From NCBI GenBank assembly GCA_034401795.1, contig CM067369.1, forward strand, positions 182,257,445 through 182,321,444: a DNA stretch of 64,000 nucleotides. The letters run 5' to 3'. The position numbers and the translations under genes were made by a program. Shown here piece by piece: positions 1 to 12,202 of this stretch (position 1 is its first letter; each line of letters starts with the position of its first letter). The notes beneath the pieces are model-generated. The model was not told the origin of the DNA, searched no databases, and was given only the letters and a program-made list of their open reading frames with translations. Source of the DNA: Chaetoderma sp. LZ-2023a (lineage: Eukaryota > Mollusca > Caudofoveata > Chaetodermatida > Chaetodermatidae).

Positions 1-126
1 ACCCAAGTTTAATTAATGCATAGATATATTCCTTGATGCTTAGCTAATGATCCTTTTGGTCCACATCGACATTGGTATGCACTCTCATCTATCAACACAC
101 TAGATACATCCCTGATAATGCAGCTT

Positions 127-201
127 ACTGGGCCGATGCTGGGCCGATACCGGACCGATGCTGAAAGTATCGGCATGGTATTGGCCCAGCATCAGCCCAG
201 T
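127..201. repeat. Short hairpin built from GGGCCGAT words
   Basis: The left arm (from ACTGGGCCGATGCTGGGCC) and the right arm (ending GGCCCAGCATCAGCCCAGT) are inverted copies with few mismatches. The loop contains a further inverted pair, CCGAT and ATCGG. It looks like a small fold-back repeat; its family is unknown. Confidence 0.6.
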
Positions 202-3200
202 ATGCTGCGCTATCTGTGATGTAGTTACTCCGAGATATGTAGATATTTAGATACATTTATAGTCATCGGAAACCTTGGCTAATGCGCCTCATCTATTCAT
301 AGCCATTTATTCGGTAAATTGTTTGTCTTGAATGTTAATTTTGGATCTTGATATATGAAATTCTTTGTTTTGAGTGTAAATTTTGGATCATGCTATAAGT
401 AATTATTTGTGTTGAATATTAATTTTGAATCTTGGTATATGAATTTTTTCTTTTGAATATTTCCCAGTTAGTATTTCATATAACTAAGGTATTGAACATT
501 TTTGATTCAAAGAGTTATCTAATGTTACTGTGGTCGGAGAATGTGAAGGACTAACCAATCCGGAACCAGTAAATGCCCCAGGCTATGTTATGGCTACCCC
601 GACGGAGAGCAAAAGAACGCAAACGCACAGATGAGCGCAAGAACATCAAAGACACGATTTTCCCCCTCTGCGGATGCGCCTGGCCATTGGGGTCCCACAC
701 CCCACCCCACTCCCACAATAGATAGGTTTTCTCATAGGGCTGGACATAGCCACGTAAGTGTGATGCCATTGACTGGGTAACAGTTTTAGGATGTATATAC
801 TATCCTTGCACGATTTCTTCCTCAGAATAATGGCCTATGATCACAATGTCACCGGAGATTTCAGTACCATTGGAAAGTGCTGGGATTCTGTTTTCTTAAG
901 ACCACCATGCGAGAATGTTTTGTATAACAGCATCTACGTCTGCACTGAACCTGATTGGACTTCCGCCAGACTCAGTGCTGACGAACTGAGGCAAGCGACT
1001 CATGTCGATGGTCTGCATTGTTCCAGCTCCACTTGCTACAGCTTGGGCAACCTCTACCGTGGAACAGTAACTTTGACTCCTCGCCATGATCAAACAACTT
1101 CAAAGCCGCCGCCTTTTTTAAAAGGCAGCTAAGAGGGATTAGCAGCTGAACAAAGAGCGTAAATTATTCTGTCGCCTAGGAAGGCTTTCTGCCACTCCTT
1201 ATGCTACTCAAGAGACCAGTGTATGGAAATTTCGCTCTTCCATCTGATACGGAAGAAGAAGGACTGAATCAGTCACCGCCATAGGCGAACCCCCTTCCGC
1301 CATCTTCCATCCACACATGTGACCGACATCATTCCCTAGAACTGCCGCTTCATTTGGAAGAACCTCGAATTCAACATTCGGTACCATCTCATGAAATTGT
1401 ACTTTCTCCACTCCAGCCACCATAGAATCATCCTGAGCCTTTCTCCGCTCTAGTAAGTTTCATCTTCCAGACATCGTGATCTTCGGATGCTGAGCGCTAA
1501 TTCATCACGTAATGCTGTGCCTTGGGAATATATCTGCCAAGGACACTTTAAAGCCTGCAGCAATCGCAATAGCAAAACTTAGACCCTGCATCTTGATGAA
1601 ATACTTCTACCGCTCTACTAAGACTTGAAAGTGTTCATTAAAAGATAAATGTACTAACTAATCTAGTTTTCTATTCTTTTACATATTTAGACTGCCTTAA
1701 GCATTGTCCGCTCTTGTAGTCGCTTCTTCTTTTCTTTCCACCTAAGGAATTCTAAAAGATATCATTCGCTTTAGCTATCATATTCGGTCAGCGATCTTGC
1801 TCTCTGCTTGATGTGAAGATAGATATTAGCATCGTCGTCTGAAAATTTGCAGGTAGCATCATTTGCACTTAGCACAGCGTGAAGACTTGTAATAGTGCTG
1901 CAATCGAAGATGCCTCTTTTTTCGCCGAAGGGGCTTTCCTCCCTTTGGACAGGTTAAGCCCTCATATCACTTGGAAAGCCATTTTAACTAAAGTCTCCTG
2001 TGTAAATTTGTTTTGCTGCCTCTCTCATAGCTCCCGCTCGGAACTACTATGAGAGTTGTGTGTTTCAGACACCGTAATCCACATTGTCCCGACAGGCCTT
2101 GGTACCTCTTTGAGAAAGCTGCATCTCTGGTTCGCTGCATTTCTCACCTCGCCTTCCTCATGTCTGATACGCCAGTTCCACCTCCCTGCACCCGCTGTGA
2201 ACGATCTTAACAGGACGACCTAATTTGCACCGCTTAAGACCATTCCCCGTGGACGCATTGCTTGAAGATTTCGACTTTTTCCGCCGTCCTTTTAGCTTAT
2301 GTTTTCGGGTCTAATGACCTTTGTATTGTCTTTTTGAGAAGATTTTCCGGTACTGAACTACATCCACTAGCATGCATTAGGCGCATCTTGAAGAAAGTCC
2401 ACTGCAGCATGATTTTCTCCGTCGACTAGTGACTCCTTTTTTCTTTCAGACTGCTTGGATGGCAGTCAGAATAAAACTGTTAATTGTACTATGCTGCAGC
2501 TATCTCTTTACGTCTTGGCAACCGAATCCGATAACTGCCGCATCAACAGCAATCTTCTTCGAATCGTCCACACGGTTATCAGCCTGTCATCATATTAGAC
2601 CACAGCGCTGCTTCGAACCGACGGAGATTCCCTAAACCCTTTCCTCTTTAAGTTATATGAGCCGGTGTCACGTCTGCAATTCAGAAAGCCCGCCCTTGGA
2701 CCACATCAAAACCTTTTTGACACCACTCAAGCCACTCTTCGTCTCCAGGTGAAAGATTCGCCTGACTACAAGGCTAGAGGTTTTCGCGTAACCTAACCTA
2801 GCACTGGATGCCCTACATCGTTAGAAATAGGCACACGCAGAAGGTAAGCAACTAAACACCTCAGAACATCGGATAACCAGGCGGTACCCACTAAGTGCTT
2901 CCAGCAAAGATTTCCTCCTTGACAGTGCATCAAAATAGAAAGCACACCCCCTGTTCCACCCGAAGCGGAACTCTTTGCATTAATACTAGCACCAATAACT
3001 CTCACGGCCGAATAACTTATTATAGAGTCACCAAACCATTAGTGACCATTAGCAATGTAACGAACGCAAGGCGAATTTCTACCTGTTTCCACCCCCACCA
3101 CCCTCACACCCTCCCCCCCCCCCCATTATCTACCGGAGAGAAGCTTCCCGCCACCAGATAGGCCCTCCCGCCTCTCGAGCGATGGTCTAGAGCTAGGATG

Positions 3201-4928
3201 GCATTCCACCTGGTAACGAGGATGCAAATCACTCCTCTCGGCACCCCTCGCTTGCACAATTTTCGGCCGATGGAAAATCCCACTCACGGAGTCCCGCTCA
3301 AATGCAAATAGGGAAGGCTGAAAGCCACCTGTGGTAAGGCAAGCCACCTGTGGCCATTTCCGCCTCTACGCATACACTCCACTTGCATGTACGTCCCTCA
3401 CCACACGGGTAACCTGACCATATGCACGCGAGAATGAACCACTCGCCTGGGAACATACTTCAACCACGTGCGTAAGAACAACCGTCACCTCCACTGAAAG
3501 TCTAGCACCACCACAGATGGAACTACTGCCACCACCACAGTACCAAAGCCGCCACTTCCACTGAAAGACAACCGCCACCACCACAGAAAGAATAGCCACA
3601 CACCTCAGCACACGCCTCCTCCCAACTGAAGAAGGAATACTACCAGCTGAAATAGCTGCTTCTGATTCCGAATTCTAGATTGAGGACAGCAGCAGCAAAG
3701 AAGAGGGCGACACATCGCTGACTTAAGGCCGTCCAGCTACGCGGCTGCATCATCTACGGGCACCTAGCCATGTCGGGAATGACAGACTGGACATGCGTGT
3801 CTCCAAAGAGACAGCTGGTCGATCCGGCCAGCAAACATTTGTGGGGGAGCCCTAAGAAAACATCCATGGGACAGTGTCGCAAACCCCCGAGAAATCTAAT
3901 CTAGAGCCACCTAGAAGGGATCCAGGGGGTAAACACTCTACGATTAAGTGGCCTGACCACACCGGATCAGCGCCCGGACACGGAGCTCAAAGGATACTAT
4001 GATGAAGAACAATTTCGAAACGACCGACTGCCCGGTCTCTGCCGACAACACCAAACATGGCCTCGACAGCTGGAGGGGCAGGCCTGAGACGGTGGTCGCC
4101 CGGCCACAGTTGCCTAATGACTAAGACCTGTAGAATTAAAGATTTTTTTCGTGCAATGATTAACCAAAAGATGCAGCCAGAATACGGTATCAGAATTTCT
4201 GAATAATAGAATTCCTGCACCGTTAGTGGCATCATCCTCTGTCGTTTATGATATCTTATGTAAATGCCACTCTGCCAATTGGTGCATGATACAAATAGTT
4301 ACATGAATGAAATCAATGCATATTTCATCTAGATATATTGATATACCTAGTTAACATTTGACAAAGCGATTATACCAGAGGAGGACTGGTCATTGTGTTA
4401 ATGGCACAAGGGCCCCCTCCTGCTCCGAGCCTCCTTTTAGCAGCCCTGGGCCCTCTGGGCCCTCTCCAGGCTAACCGACCCATAAAGCATCCCCAGCTCG
4501 ACTTTGGATTATACTTTATGTATATAATTCACGTTTTGTTGAAAACCTAACGCATTATGCTTGTGCATACAGGTAAATTGCAATCGCGCATTTTATGCAA
4601 GTAAATTGTGCGTTTAATAAGTTTAAAAGCACCAAAGGTGTGCATGGAGTGCCGAGATCGTTGACACAGTATGACTTGGATATGGAAGAATCCTTATCTA
4701 TTCTGTGGCAATAAAGTCTCTCAAAAGTAACCAACTTTGCCACAATCTGCGCTTCCCTTGTCTTCATTCTTTTGCGCTATCCTTCTCCGATAGCAACATC
4801 CTCCCGTGATAGTAATTTCCTATTTGTATGCGGGCTGTGAATATCTCAATTTCAAAGCACCATACATACACTACTCTTGAACAACAATCAGCTACCGTTT
4901 GCTGTATATGTACGTTTAAGATTGAAAT

Positions 4929-5171
4929 GATTACAAGAATAAGTCTTAATATAAGAATGAAAGGCGTCAATAAATGTGTTCGCTATGGCGTATTACCCGT
5001 GATAATTTGAAAATAGTTTTTCTTGTTTGAAGAATGAACCGATTACAATAATAAGTCTTAATATAAGAATGAAAGGCATCATTAATTATGTTCGCTATGG
5101 CGTTGTTACAGCATTGGTCACGTGACTCGTGAATATTCGCCGTGATAATTTGAAAATAGTTATTCTTGTTC
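4929..5171 (+). repeat. Tandem duplication of about 112 bp, second copy enlarged
   Basis: Unit 1 (4929-5040) and unit 2 (5041-5171) both begin GATTACAA.AATAAGTC, share GAATGAAAGGC and GTTCGCTATGGCGT, and end with TGATAATTTGAAAATAGTT. Unit 2 carries extra sequence around 5105-5140 that contains CACGTGAC. No coding potential is evident. Confidence 0.7.
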
Positions 5172-5589
5172 TAAAAACAATCAAATCAAACTGTTTTTAA
5201 TATGTTCAACATGTTTATATTATATAATTCAATTTAATCACAGCGTTTGAAATCAATGGGAAATAAATTCGCACTATATAACTGGAGACTATTAGCTCAG
5301 ACAGCACAGTAGAGTTCATAAATAAACATACATTTTCCCAAAGCACAAACAGAATAGTCAGTCTTGTTTTCAATCCAATTATTTTCAAAATATCCAACAC
5401 TACATTTCATTTCGGTTTTTTGTGCCATGTCCTATTTTTATCAGAAAGAAAAATTCAATTTTCAGGGAAGTAGAATATAATGCATCGCTTATCCATTATT
5501 TTAATCGTAGTTGTCCTTCCATATTCACGCTTCCAATGCTAAAACCCGTATAATTTGTAGAACTCATACAACAGGACTTTGAATATCTA

Positions 5590-5652
5590 GAAAATAATTT
5601 TAATGCAAGCCGTTGCTGTCTAGGAGAACAACGGCTTTCATTCAATTATTTT
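5590..5652. repeat. Palindromic fragment (AGCCGTTG stem)
   Basis: GAAAATAATT and AAGCCGTTG on the left pair with CAACGGCTT and AATTATTTTC on the right around a short loop. The layout resembles the palindromic core of the dispersed repeat seen at 30990, 32190 and 35120, so this may be a diverged copy. Confidence 0.5.
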
Positions 5653-5900
5653 CCGAATTTTCAGCGTGAGTACGGTAAGTAATCACAAACCCGAGCTAAG
5701 TTCGCTAATTAGGATATGTATGATCATTTATTCTGCGGCTGTAATAGTAGAAACGTCCTATAGCTGCAATCAATCCTTCTTCGCTTTTGACCACTGTGTC
5801 TTATCTCAGTCAAAAATGTAATCTATCTCAGTTGATCTGAGTGTACAGAGTCTTGTTTTTCTGAGGTCACTTAGCAGCACGCCGCGCGCTCAAAAGAGGA

Positions 5901-6321
5901 ATGGAATGCTGTCCTATCATGACTTTATATTTATTGCCTCCCAATAGGCCGAATTCCAAGTCTCTCTGGTCTTTCGACATCCTTAGCATGTGGCCAGATA
6001 GGGATCATCTATGCTGGGTGACTTTTACGGACATCAGCGATGTATTACACTTCTTGTATATGGCATCGCTAGAAATTATGCTGTCCAGTAATGGCGCAGA
6101 GGTGTTTGCGGTGGCAGGTATCAAGTTTTCCAGAGCTGCATTTTGCAGCTGCCCAGCTTTTACAGTTGTACAACATCAATGAAATGCGGGATGCGTTGGA
6201 CAAACATAATCGTTTGCCAATGGCAACGTTGATCTACCAATCGGCAACTTTCCAGGAGACCTGGAAAGATATGATCCATGACGTAGCCTACAATAATGTC
6301 AACAGTACTATAGAGCCATGA
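5901..6321 (+). pseudogene. Possible BTB/BACK (kelch-like) protein fragment, frameshifted
   Basis: Two overlapping frames together resemble the second half of a BTB domain and the start of a BACK domain. The first contains DVLHFLYMASLEI followed by EVFAVA, which fits the FIYTG..LE and VLAAA segments of BTB proteins. The second contains AAAQLLQLYNI followed by a DKHN..PMATL segment, like the end of BTB and the beginning of BACK. The two pieces are in different frames with about 30 extra bases between them. The upstream BTB half and any kelch repeats are missing. The assignment rests on remembered family patterns only; it could be a chance resemblance. Confidence 0.35.
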
Positions 6322-6879
6322 TCCCAAGATTTTACTCATGGGTCGCCGCCGCGCAGTGAATCATCATTTTCCTTAGCGTCATACTTTCTAGATAGATGTA
6401 TGTGGATGGACTCTCTTTTGCATTCATTCAAGAGATTAATAGGCTTGAAGCTGTCGGGAGTAGTTCTTGGGTTTCTTTTCCTCGTCTATCGAGTCCACAT
6501 CGTCGGCATATTCCATCTCTATCGGCATAGCCAGTATGGCCACTGGGGTATTTCGTCTTGTGGAACTTTCCTACGCAGATTTCAATGCTGCAACAAGGTA
6601 GCAGGTGAAAAGAGCAGGGCCCTGTAGGGAGCCGATTGATGTCTAAAGCCCTGCAGACCTCGCTGTCTTGATTCGTACTCTCAGATTGATGTCTGAAAGT
6701 AGTAGTCTCACTAGTCGCAGCTCGGCTTCATTGCAACTGGCCTGGTGTAGTGCACCGAGGTCGTTATACACACATTTGATTGTATTCCTAAAATATTCAT
6801 TGCCTAACTTGAAGATGCCGAAGCCATTGCAAAGAGGGTCCAATGGCTCTGAGCTCTTCAGTATGGTGAAGATATGTAT
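6322..6879. other. Intergenic, nothing recognised
   Basis: Short open frames only. The right end (from about 6800) may already be decayed 5' sequence of the adjoining LINE, because LPAIT-like RT upstream sequence appears just before 6920 in a shifted frame. Confidence 0.4.
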
Positions 6880-8233
6880 GCATTTTACTGCCCGCCATCA
6901 CCTCAATAGTTAATTCGAGTTTGGAAGCAGGTGTAATGCCGAAGATATTTAAGCGTGCTCTCATAAATCCTCTAATGAAGAAATCCAATCTTGACCAAGA
7001 TACTCTTAAAAACTATAGACCAGTGTCTAATCTGCCCTTCTTATCCAAAGTTGTTGAACGAGCAGTACTTAAGCGATTGTCAGATCATGTGTCTATCCAC
7101 AACCTTCTCGAACCATTCCAGTCAGCCTATCGTCATGGCCATAGTACAGAGACTGCACTCCTTAGAGTAATGACATTCGCTGGTCTGCGGACAAAGGAAA
7201 CGTAGCTCTCATACTCTTGCTTGATCTTAGCGCCGCTTTCGACACAATCGACCACCAGAATCTCCTGACACGCTTGAAAAACGAGTTCGGAGTTACAGGT
7301 CTTGCGTGGGACTGGTTTCAATCATCTCTGTCTGATAGATTTCAATCGGTTTACGTAAACGGCGTATGTTCTCACCCAGTAGAGCTTGTATCCGGCGTGC
7401 CACAGGGATCCATACTCGGCCCAGTACTTTTTACACCTTACACTAAATCGTTGGGATCTGTTGGAACCATAGCCTTGATCACCATTTCTACATGGACGAT
7501 ACTCAACTCATACATAGCTTCCAGCCAGCAGCCTCAATAATATCACAATAGGTTCTAGCCCCATTAAACTGTCGAGCAGCGTAAAGGACCTTGGTATTGT
7601 CTTGGATAGTGAACTAACCCTTGAGAAGCAAGTTAGACATCTTTGCAGTACTTGTTTCTTTCAATTGAGGAACATCAGCAATATCAGAAAATACTTGACG
7701 AAAGAAGTAACTACTACACTCGTTTGTTCGTTGGTGCTATCAAGACTGGACTGCTGTAATAGTTTGCTCGCTGGCGCTCAGTCATAAGCTCTAGCCTGTA
7801 CAGAATACCGCGGCTAGAATTATCTCACTGTCCGGTAAATACGAACACATCTCCCAAGTGCTTCGTGACTTGCACTGGCTGCCAATAGAGCAGAGAATCC
7901 GTTACAAGATTCTTTGCTTGACCTACCAATGTGTAAACAACACGGCGCCGACTTACCTGTCAGATCTCATACAGCCCTACGCTCCAGGTCGCATTCTCCG
8001 ATCACAAAACAACAGAAATCTTAAAGTTCCGAAAGCAAAACTGATAACATATGGAAAGAAGACTTTCTCCTTCACCGCTGCTTCTGAATGGAACAATCTC
8101 CCTTTAGATATCAAAACATGTCATACTCTACAGTCTTTCAAATCAAGTCTCAAAACATTTCTATTCCGTATCTTCACGTGCTTAGAGCATACTATTGTAT
8201 GGAGTTTTGCGCTATATAAATGTACTTATTATA

Positions 8234-8293
<60 letters not shown>

Positions 8294-8304
8294 GTTATTG
8301 TTAT
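6880..8304 (+). mobile_element. 5'-truncated LINE (CR1/L2-type) reverse transcriptase remnant
   Basis: Successive frames encode, in order, parts of a non-LTR reverse transcriptase: NYRPVSNLPFLSKVVER and LLEPFQSAYRHGHSTETAL (about 6990-7165), LLDLSAAFDTIDH (first catalytic Asp region, near 7220), SGVPQGSILGPVLF (near 7395), LSRLDCCNSLLAG (near 7740) and the C-terminal HWLPIEQRIRYKILCLTYQ segment (near 7875). At least three frameshifts or stops separate them. The segment with the catalytic YADD box is missing between about 7440 and 7560, so the copy is dead. It ends with a (TTA)n tail at 8227-8303, typical of LINEs that end in a simple repeat. It shares sequence and tail with the LINE at 48662-49721, so both belong to one family. 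It lies next to, and may have inserted into, the pseudogene that starts near 8480. Confidence 0.9.
8227..8303 (+). repeat. (TTA)n microsatellite, LINE 3' tail
   Basis: About 25 near-perfect TTA units directly follow the LINE end sequence GCGCTATATAAATGTACTTA. The LINE at 48662-49721 ends the same way. Confidence 0.95.
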
Positions 8305-8479
8305 GTGGAGATGATGTGTGGACTTCAACTTGAGATGGCGCAACTCACTAAACTGACTAAATATAGCGCCGACGCCATGCAAATGCGCGCACATACATCA
8401 GGAGGTCAATGTGCACACCAGGTGACACCCGCTACTCTCCATATATTGGAGAAACGTGCATAGGATGCCTACAATAATA

Positions 8480-10550
8480 ATTCTATATATAGGTGCGAAG
8501 ATTGGTATTAGTGAACAACGCGCAGTCTTGAAACTAGAGCTAATATTTCTTCAAAGCTTGAGATCCCAACGAGAGGCCAACTTCCCATTCTATATTGAAG
8601 TGCCAGGCAAAATAATACATTGAATGCTTGCCATGACCTACATCTCCTACTCACAATGGCTTACTATTCGTGTGACTGACCAGTTGCAACTTCAGACCCG
8701 ATACCCAGCTGTCTATGGTATATTTTTTAATTGATTGAAACCCCTCATGGTGACAGACACAGAAAGTGGAATTTGGAAGGATGCTCAGCGAGTATGAAGC
8801 CAATCACACGTGAATACAGATGCTCGCCATCACCATGATCAGACTCCGACTAAAAAATTATTTGCATTAAGCACAAAGTACGTTGTTGATAAAATCGGGG
8901 AAGTGGAAAACCCCACTTCCAGATGACAGCTTTTTCTTAGTGAAGCTGGCTTCAATGTCATTATGTCTGGCAACGTGATGAATGTCATATGAACAGTTGA
9001 AGAACTAGGCAACACAGAGTACCAAGCATTCATCACGAACACCTGTCTGGATCAATAAAATCGATATATGATCCAATTTCGCTTTGTTCAAATCACACAA
9101 GCAGCAGAGTACATAGCAGAACTAGTAAGAGGATTGCCACCATGAAGAGATATGTCCAGTTATTCTCTAGACTGTGCGTTTCCAATCAGTCCAGAAATGG
9201 AAACATCAATTCATTATTCAAGCATGAGAACAATCAATGGCCATATGACTTGCCAAGAACAATGTAATACACCTTGACAGTAACTAAAATCTGATGGAAT
9301 GTCTGGAAATATTAGTACGTTGAAGAGTCGATAAGCAGGCTTTAACGTGAAGATCATTGATGGCGCATATAATACACATACTATAGATACCAAGCGATCA
9401 AACGTGCTCGTAAACATTTTTGGGGAGTTCGTAGAACACGTATTCCTCTTGCTAAACAGGGACTTGCAGTGGCAAGATTGGATGTTGTATTGGACGTATA
9501 TAAGTATGGAAGCTTGAAGTCAATTGATCGGGAATAGTGTGGCCAGAGTGACGCTATATGCGTTACTTGGAGTACAAGACACCCTCAAAAATGGAAAACT
9601 TTCCTCCGAGTTGATGAAAACAAAACAGGACTCTTCACTTTCCTTACAAATAAGCTGGAAGCAGTCTAGCTACCAGAAGGACAGATAGTCATTACAGTAT
9701 GTGAAGAAATGTGAAGACGTCATTCTGATTAGGCCAGAGAATGATGTCTCACAAATTACGCCATGTAGGCAAGATGAAGCAGATTATAGAATTTTATTCC
9801 ATGCCTTCCACACTTATCAGAAAGGTAATCGAAGAATTTTAAAGCACCATGCTACAGATACAGACGTGTTGTCCTATCCATACAGACAGCAAATATGTTT
9901 CAGGCGTATGATCTTTGGTTTGCATTTGACCTTGGGAAAACCTTCCTTTGCGTATCATCTCACATGATCGCTGCGGCTTCGGTTGCTGAATTGTCAACAA
10001 GGAGTGCTATTATTGTCTTCTTTCTTTGGCTGAAAAACGGTGTCAGCATTCTGTGGAATTAGAAAGAATATAGCAAGGGAAGTTTGGCGGATACATTCAA
10101 GTCACTATCCAGAAAATTGTCGAATGGCCCAATCGCTCTGAATTATATCGGCATGGGAAGGCTGGAGACGTGTGTCGTACTACTGTACAAATGCACATTA
10201 TCATTGTCAAACGTTAATGAGGCACAAAACAGAACTTTGGTTAGAAAGTGCAGCTAGAAAACGCCCCTCCGGCCAGTGTCGCTCTACTCCAGCACATCAA
10301 GCGGTAGTTCATCTTTGGAATCAATCACGGCTCACAAATGCAAACCAGACCACCAGCTGACTAATGGAGACATTTTGTTCCCGCAGTGGAGCATGCGTGT
10401 AGAGGCCTCTAGGTCATGCCTGGAACTCGAGAAACGTGCTTGTAATGGTAACTGCAATGGTAATTGCACAGACATATGCAAGTAAACGCTACAAATGCAA
10501 CTTACCTTGCACACAGTTGTGCGCATGCGGTGGACAGTGTGTGTGAATCC
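8480..10550 (+). pseudogene. Decayed multicopy XPG/PIN-like nuclease protein with Cys-rich C-terminus (transposon-type)
   Basis: Reading across frames gives an ordered series of motifs from a protein family that is highly multiplied in invertebrate genomes. Near 8560-8730 is a segment with MTYISYSQWLTIR. Near 8850 is KLFALSTKYVVDKIG followed by LSEAGFNV. Near 8995 is EELGNTEYQAFI. Near 9350 is an IIDGA nuclease-start motif. Near 9770 is DEADYRILFHA, and near 9850 ATDTDVLS, which fit the acidic metal-binding motifs of an XPG/PIN nuclease fold. Near 10435-10545 is a Cys-rich tail (CNGNCNGNC, then CNLPCTQLCACGGQC one frame over). Numerous stops and frameshifts rule out function. The architecture parallels the Academ-like transposase at 57115-61533 but the sequence is clearly different. 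The family call is from memory of conserved motifs; the transposon class is inference. Confidence 0.6.
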
Positions 10551-11937
10551 GCCTTATTAGTTTAGTTTAGTCAGCATAGGCACAATTAGGGACTTTGTGA
10601 AAGACCGTGTTTTAAAGTGGGTGACTGATGGTACATGTGGAAATAGTCATGATGCAGCGTGGGGAGATGCCACAGTAGATAAAATAGACAAACTCTCGAG
10701 AAGACGACATAAGAGCATTGTAAATATTGCGTACGAGAGCTTGTGTCGGATCATCGGATGGACTGAACGAGATACATTTGTAATTAACTGGATTCAACGT
10801 CATCCAGCAACATCCGGGAACTCAACCAAAAAGTATAAAATGAGCAAACAATCCCCGCTCAGATCATTCAGACATTTGGATCTGACAAGAATAGATCAAG
10901 CGATAGGCTTCACTCATAGTATCTATATTAGGTTGTTATTACAATCATCAAGCAAGACATTGTCAATTTTAAAAATGGAATCAAACGTGTCTATAAATAC
11001 CACTTTTTCGGCCATCACTAAGAGCAGACAGTCACATAATTCAACATATTCACAATGGTAAATTGCCTTTATTGTCGAAAGATTGTTTTCAAAAAAACCT
11101 ATCCTAAAGAAATACGATCTTTCAGCCCCAGTGTATAGAATAATAACTAGTCACATCAGACACTCCTAGTATGGCATCGATTGCAGCTCTCTAATACATC
11201 TACAGCAATGCCAATTTTGAACTGGAACAGCGGCCATTTTGTAGCTGACTTTTTTAATGTGTTCCATTGTCCGTATCAAATGTCACCCCTTCTAATTCGA
11301 TTCAGCATACATCAACACCCTTATATGCCAAATTTCATGCTTTCTGCCAGAAGGAACATATTTTTTACATATCTGCCCTACTATGTATAGTAACACAGAA
11401 AGCTTACTCGGACGGCTTTTGCGCTGATCCTCTGCAGTTCAAACAGCATCGTAATTTGCTGTGTAACAGGAAACATCGCTTTCCAGGTTTTTCTGCAAGC
11501 TATGTAATCGTGGCTCTAAACTTCCAATAAAAATCAAGATGCACCTATAAGATTTAACATGTGTCTTGATGATTCTATGCGACTGTGTCAACTGGGCGGC
11601 TCCAAAGGTCCTCTTGAACAAACTCGATACGTGCAATCACGAACACTTATGAATAACCAGGAAGCACTGCAAGTCATATTGCTAATCTCAAACTCACCTC
11701 GTTACAAACTGCACAACGCAGTTCCACTATCTGTAATTGTAGCGCAACAGTGATAGAATGAAAAAGAACCAAAGTAGATTAAGATGCTCGCAATGATCCA
11801 GACACAGCGGAGAAGTTCTCAGGAGAAGATTAGAGAATCTTGATAAATCTGTCAAACGGTCAGTCTGTCAGTCGGTCAGTCAGATGGTTAGGTGGTAAAA
11901 TTCTTTACAATTCTGACGCAAAGCTGCTTAATAGCGA
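10551..11937. other. Unassigned sequence downstream of the nuclease-like pseudogene
   Basis: A 154-codon open frame at 10597-11061 (plus) has no motif I recognise; it contains DAAWGDATVDKIDK and GWTERDTFVINWIQ. It may be the far end of the same transposon remnant or a cellular fragment. From 11180 to 11760 only short overlapping frames occur. Around 11850-11890 there is a run of CAGTC-type words. No promoter, RNA gene or terminal repeat was identified. Confidence 0.3.
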
Positions 11938-12202
11938 TATCTATTTCTAGCTGCGCCCCATCCATTTCTAGCTAAGCTCCGCCCACTTTTCAGTGTGTTG
12001 GAATCAATTTATTTACTTTGAAATCTGAATGCCTTGAATCCCAATTTCAAAATGTTCTATATTTTGTAACTAATTTGATTGGGTATTGCGTCCAGTTAAA
12101 CTACTTCCAAAATATGCACTGTTTATTAAAGAGAAAAGACATTCAATTCGTACACTTGGACATATCAGGCTTCATGATGTAGTGTAGCTATATACACCGT
12201 GG
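11938..12202 (+). repeat. Dispersed repeat R, copy 1 left part, interrupted by gypsy element 1
   Basis: It shares with 32060-32305 and 35010-35395 the ordered landmarks CATTTCTAGCTAAGCTCCGC, TTTATTTACTTTGAA, AACTAATTTGATTGGGTA, TGTTTATTAAA and ATTCGTACACTTGG. The repeat stops at the gypsy LTR boundary (12203). Its right part seems to resume at 26856, where the ATGACGTAATTG landmark of copy 3 is found again. The middle of the unit is a palindrome, better preserved in the other copies. Confidence 0.7.

Larger units (their letters stand above)
1..5889. other. Gene-poor stretch, no recognisable gene
   Basis: No reading frame here could be assigned to a protein family. Visible items are a short hairpin near the left edge, a C-rich stretch around 3090-3125, an imperfect CCACCA-rich tandem stretch at about 3480-3590, two octamer-like ATGCAAAT words near 3224 and 3307, a tandem duplication near 4929-5171 and a palindrome at 5590-5652. 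Around 3640-4260 the plus strand has long open segments between stops that could be a decayed retroelement, but no motif supports this. Confidence 0.5.

Noticed and set aside
3126-3611. Frames of 73-88 codons in C-rich and CCA-rich sequence
   Set aside because: Low-complexity composition, no motif; considered chance.
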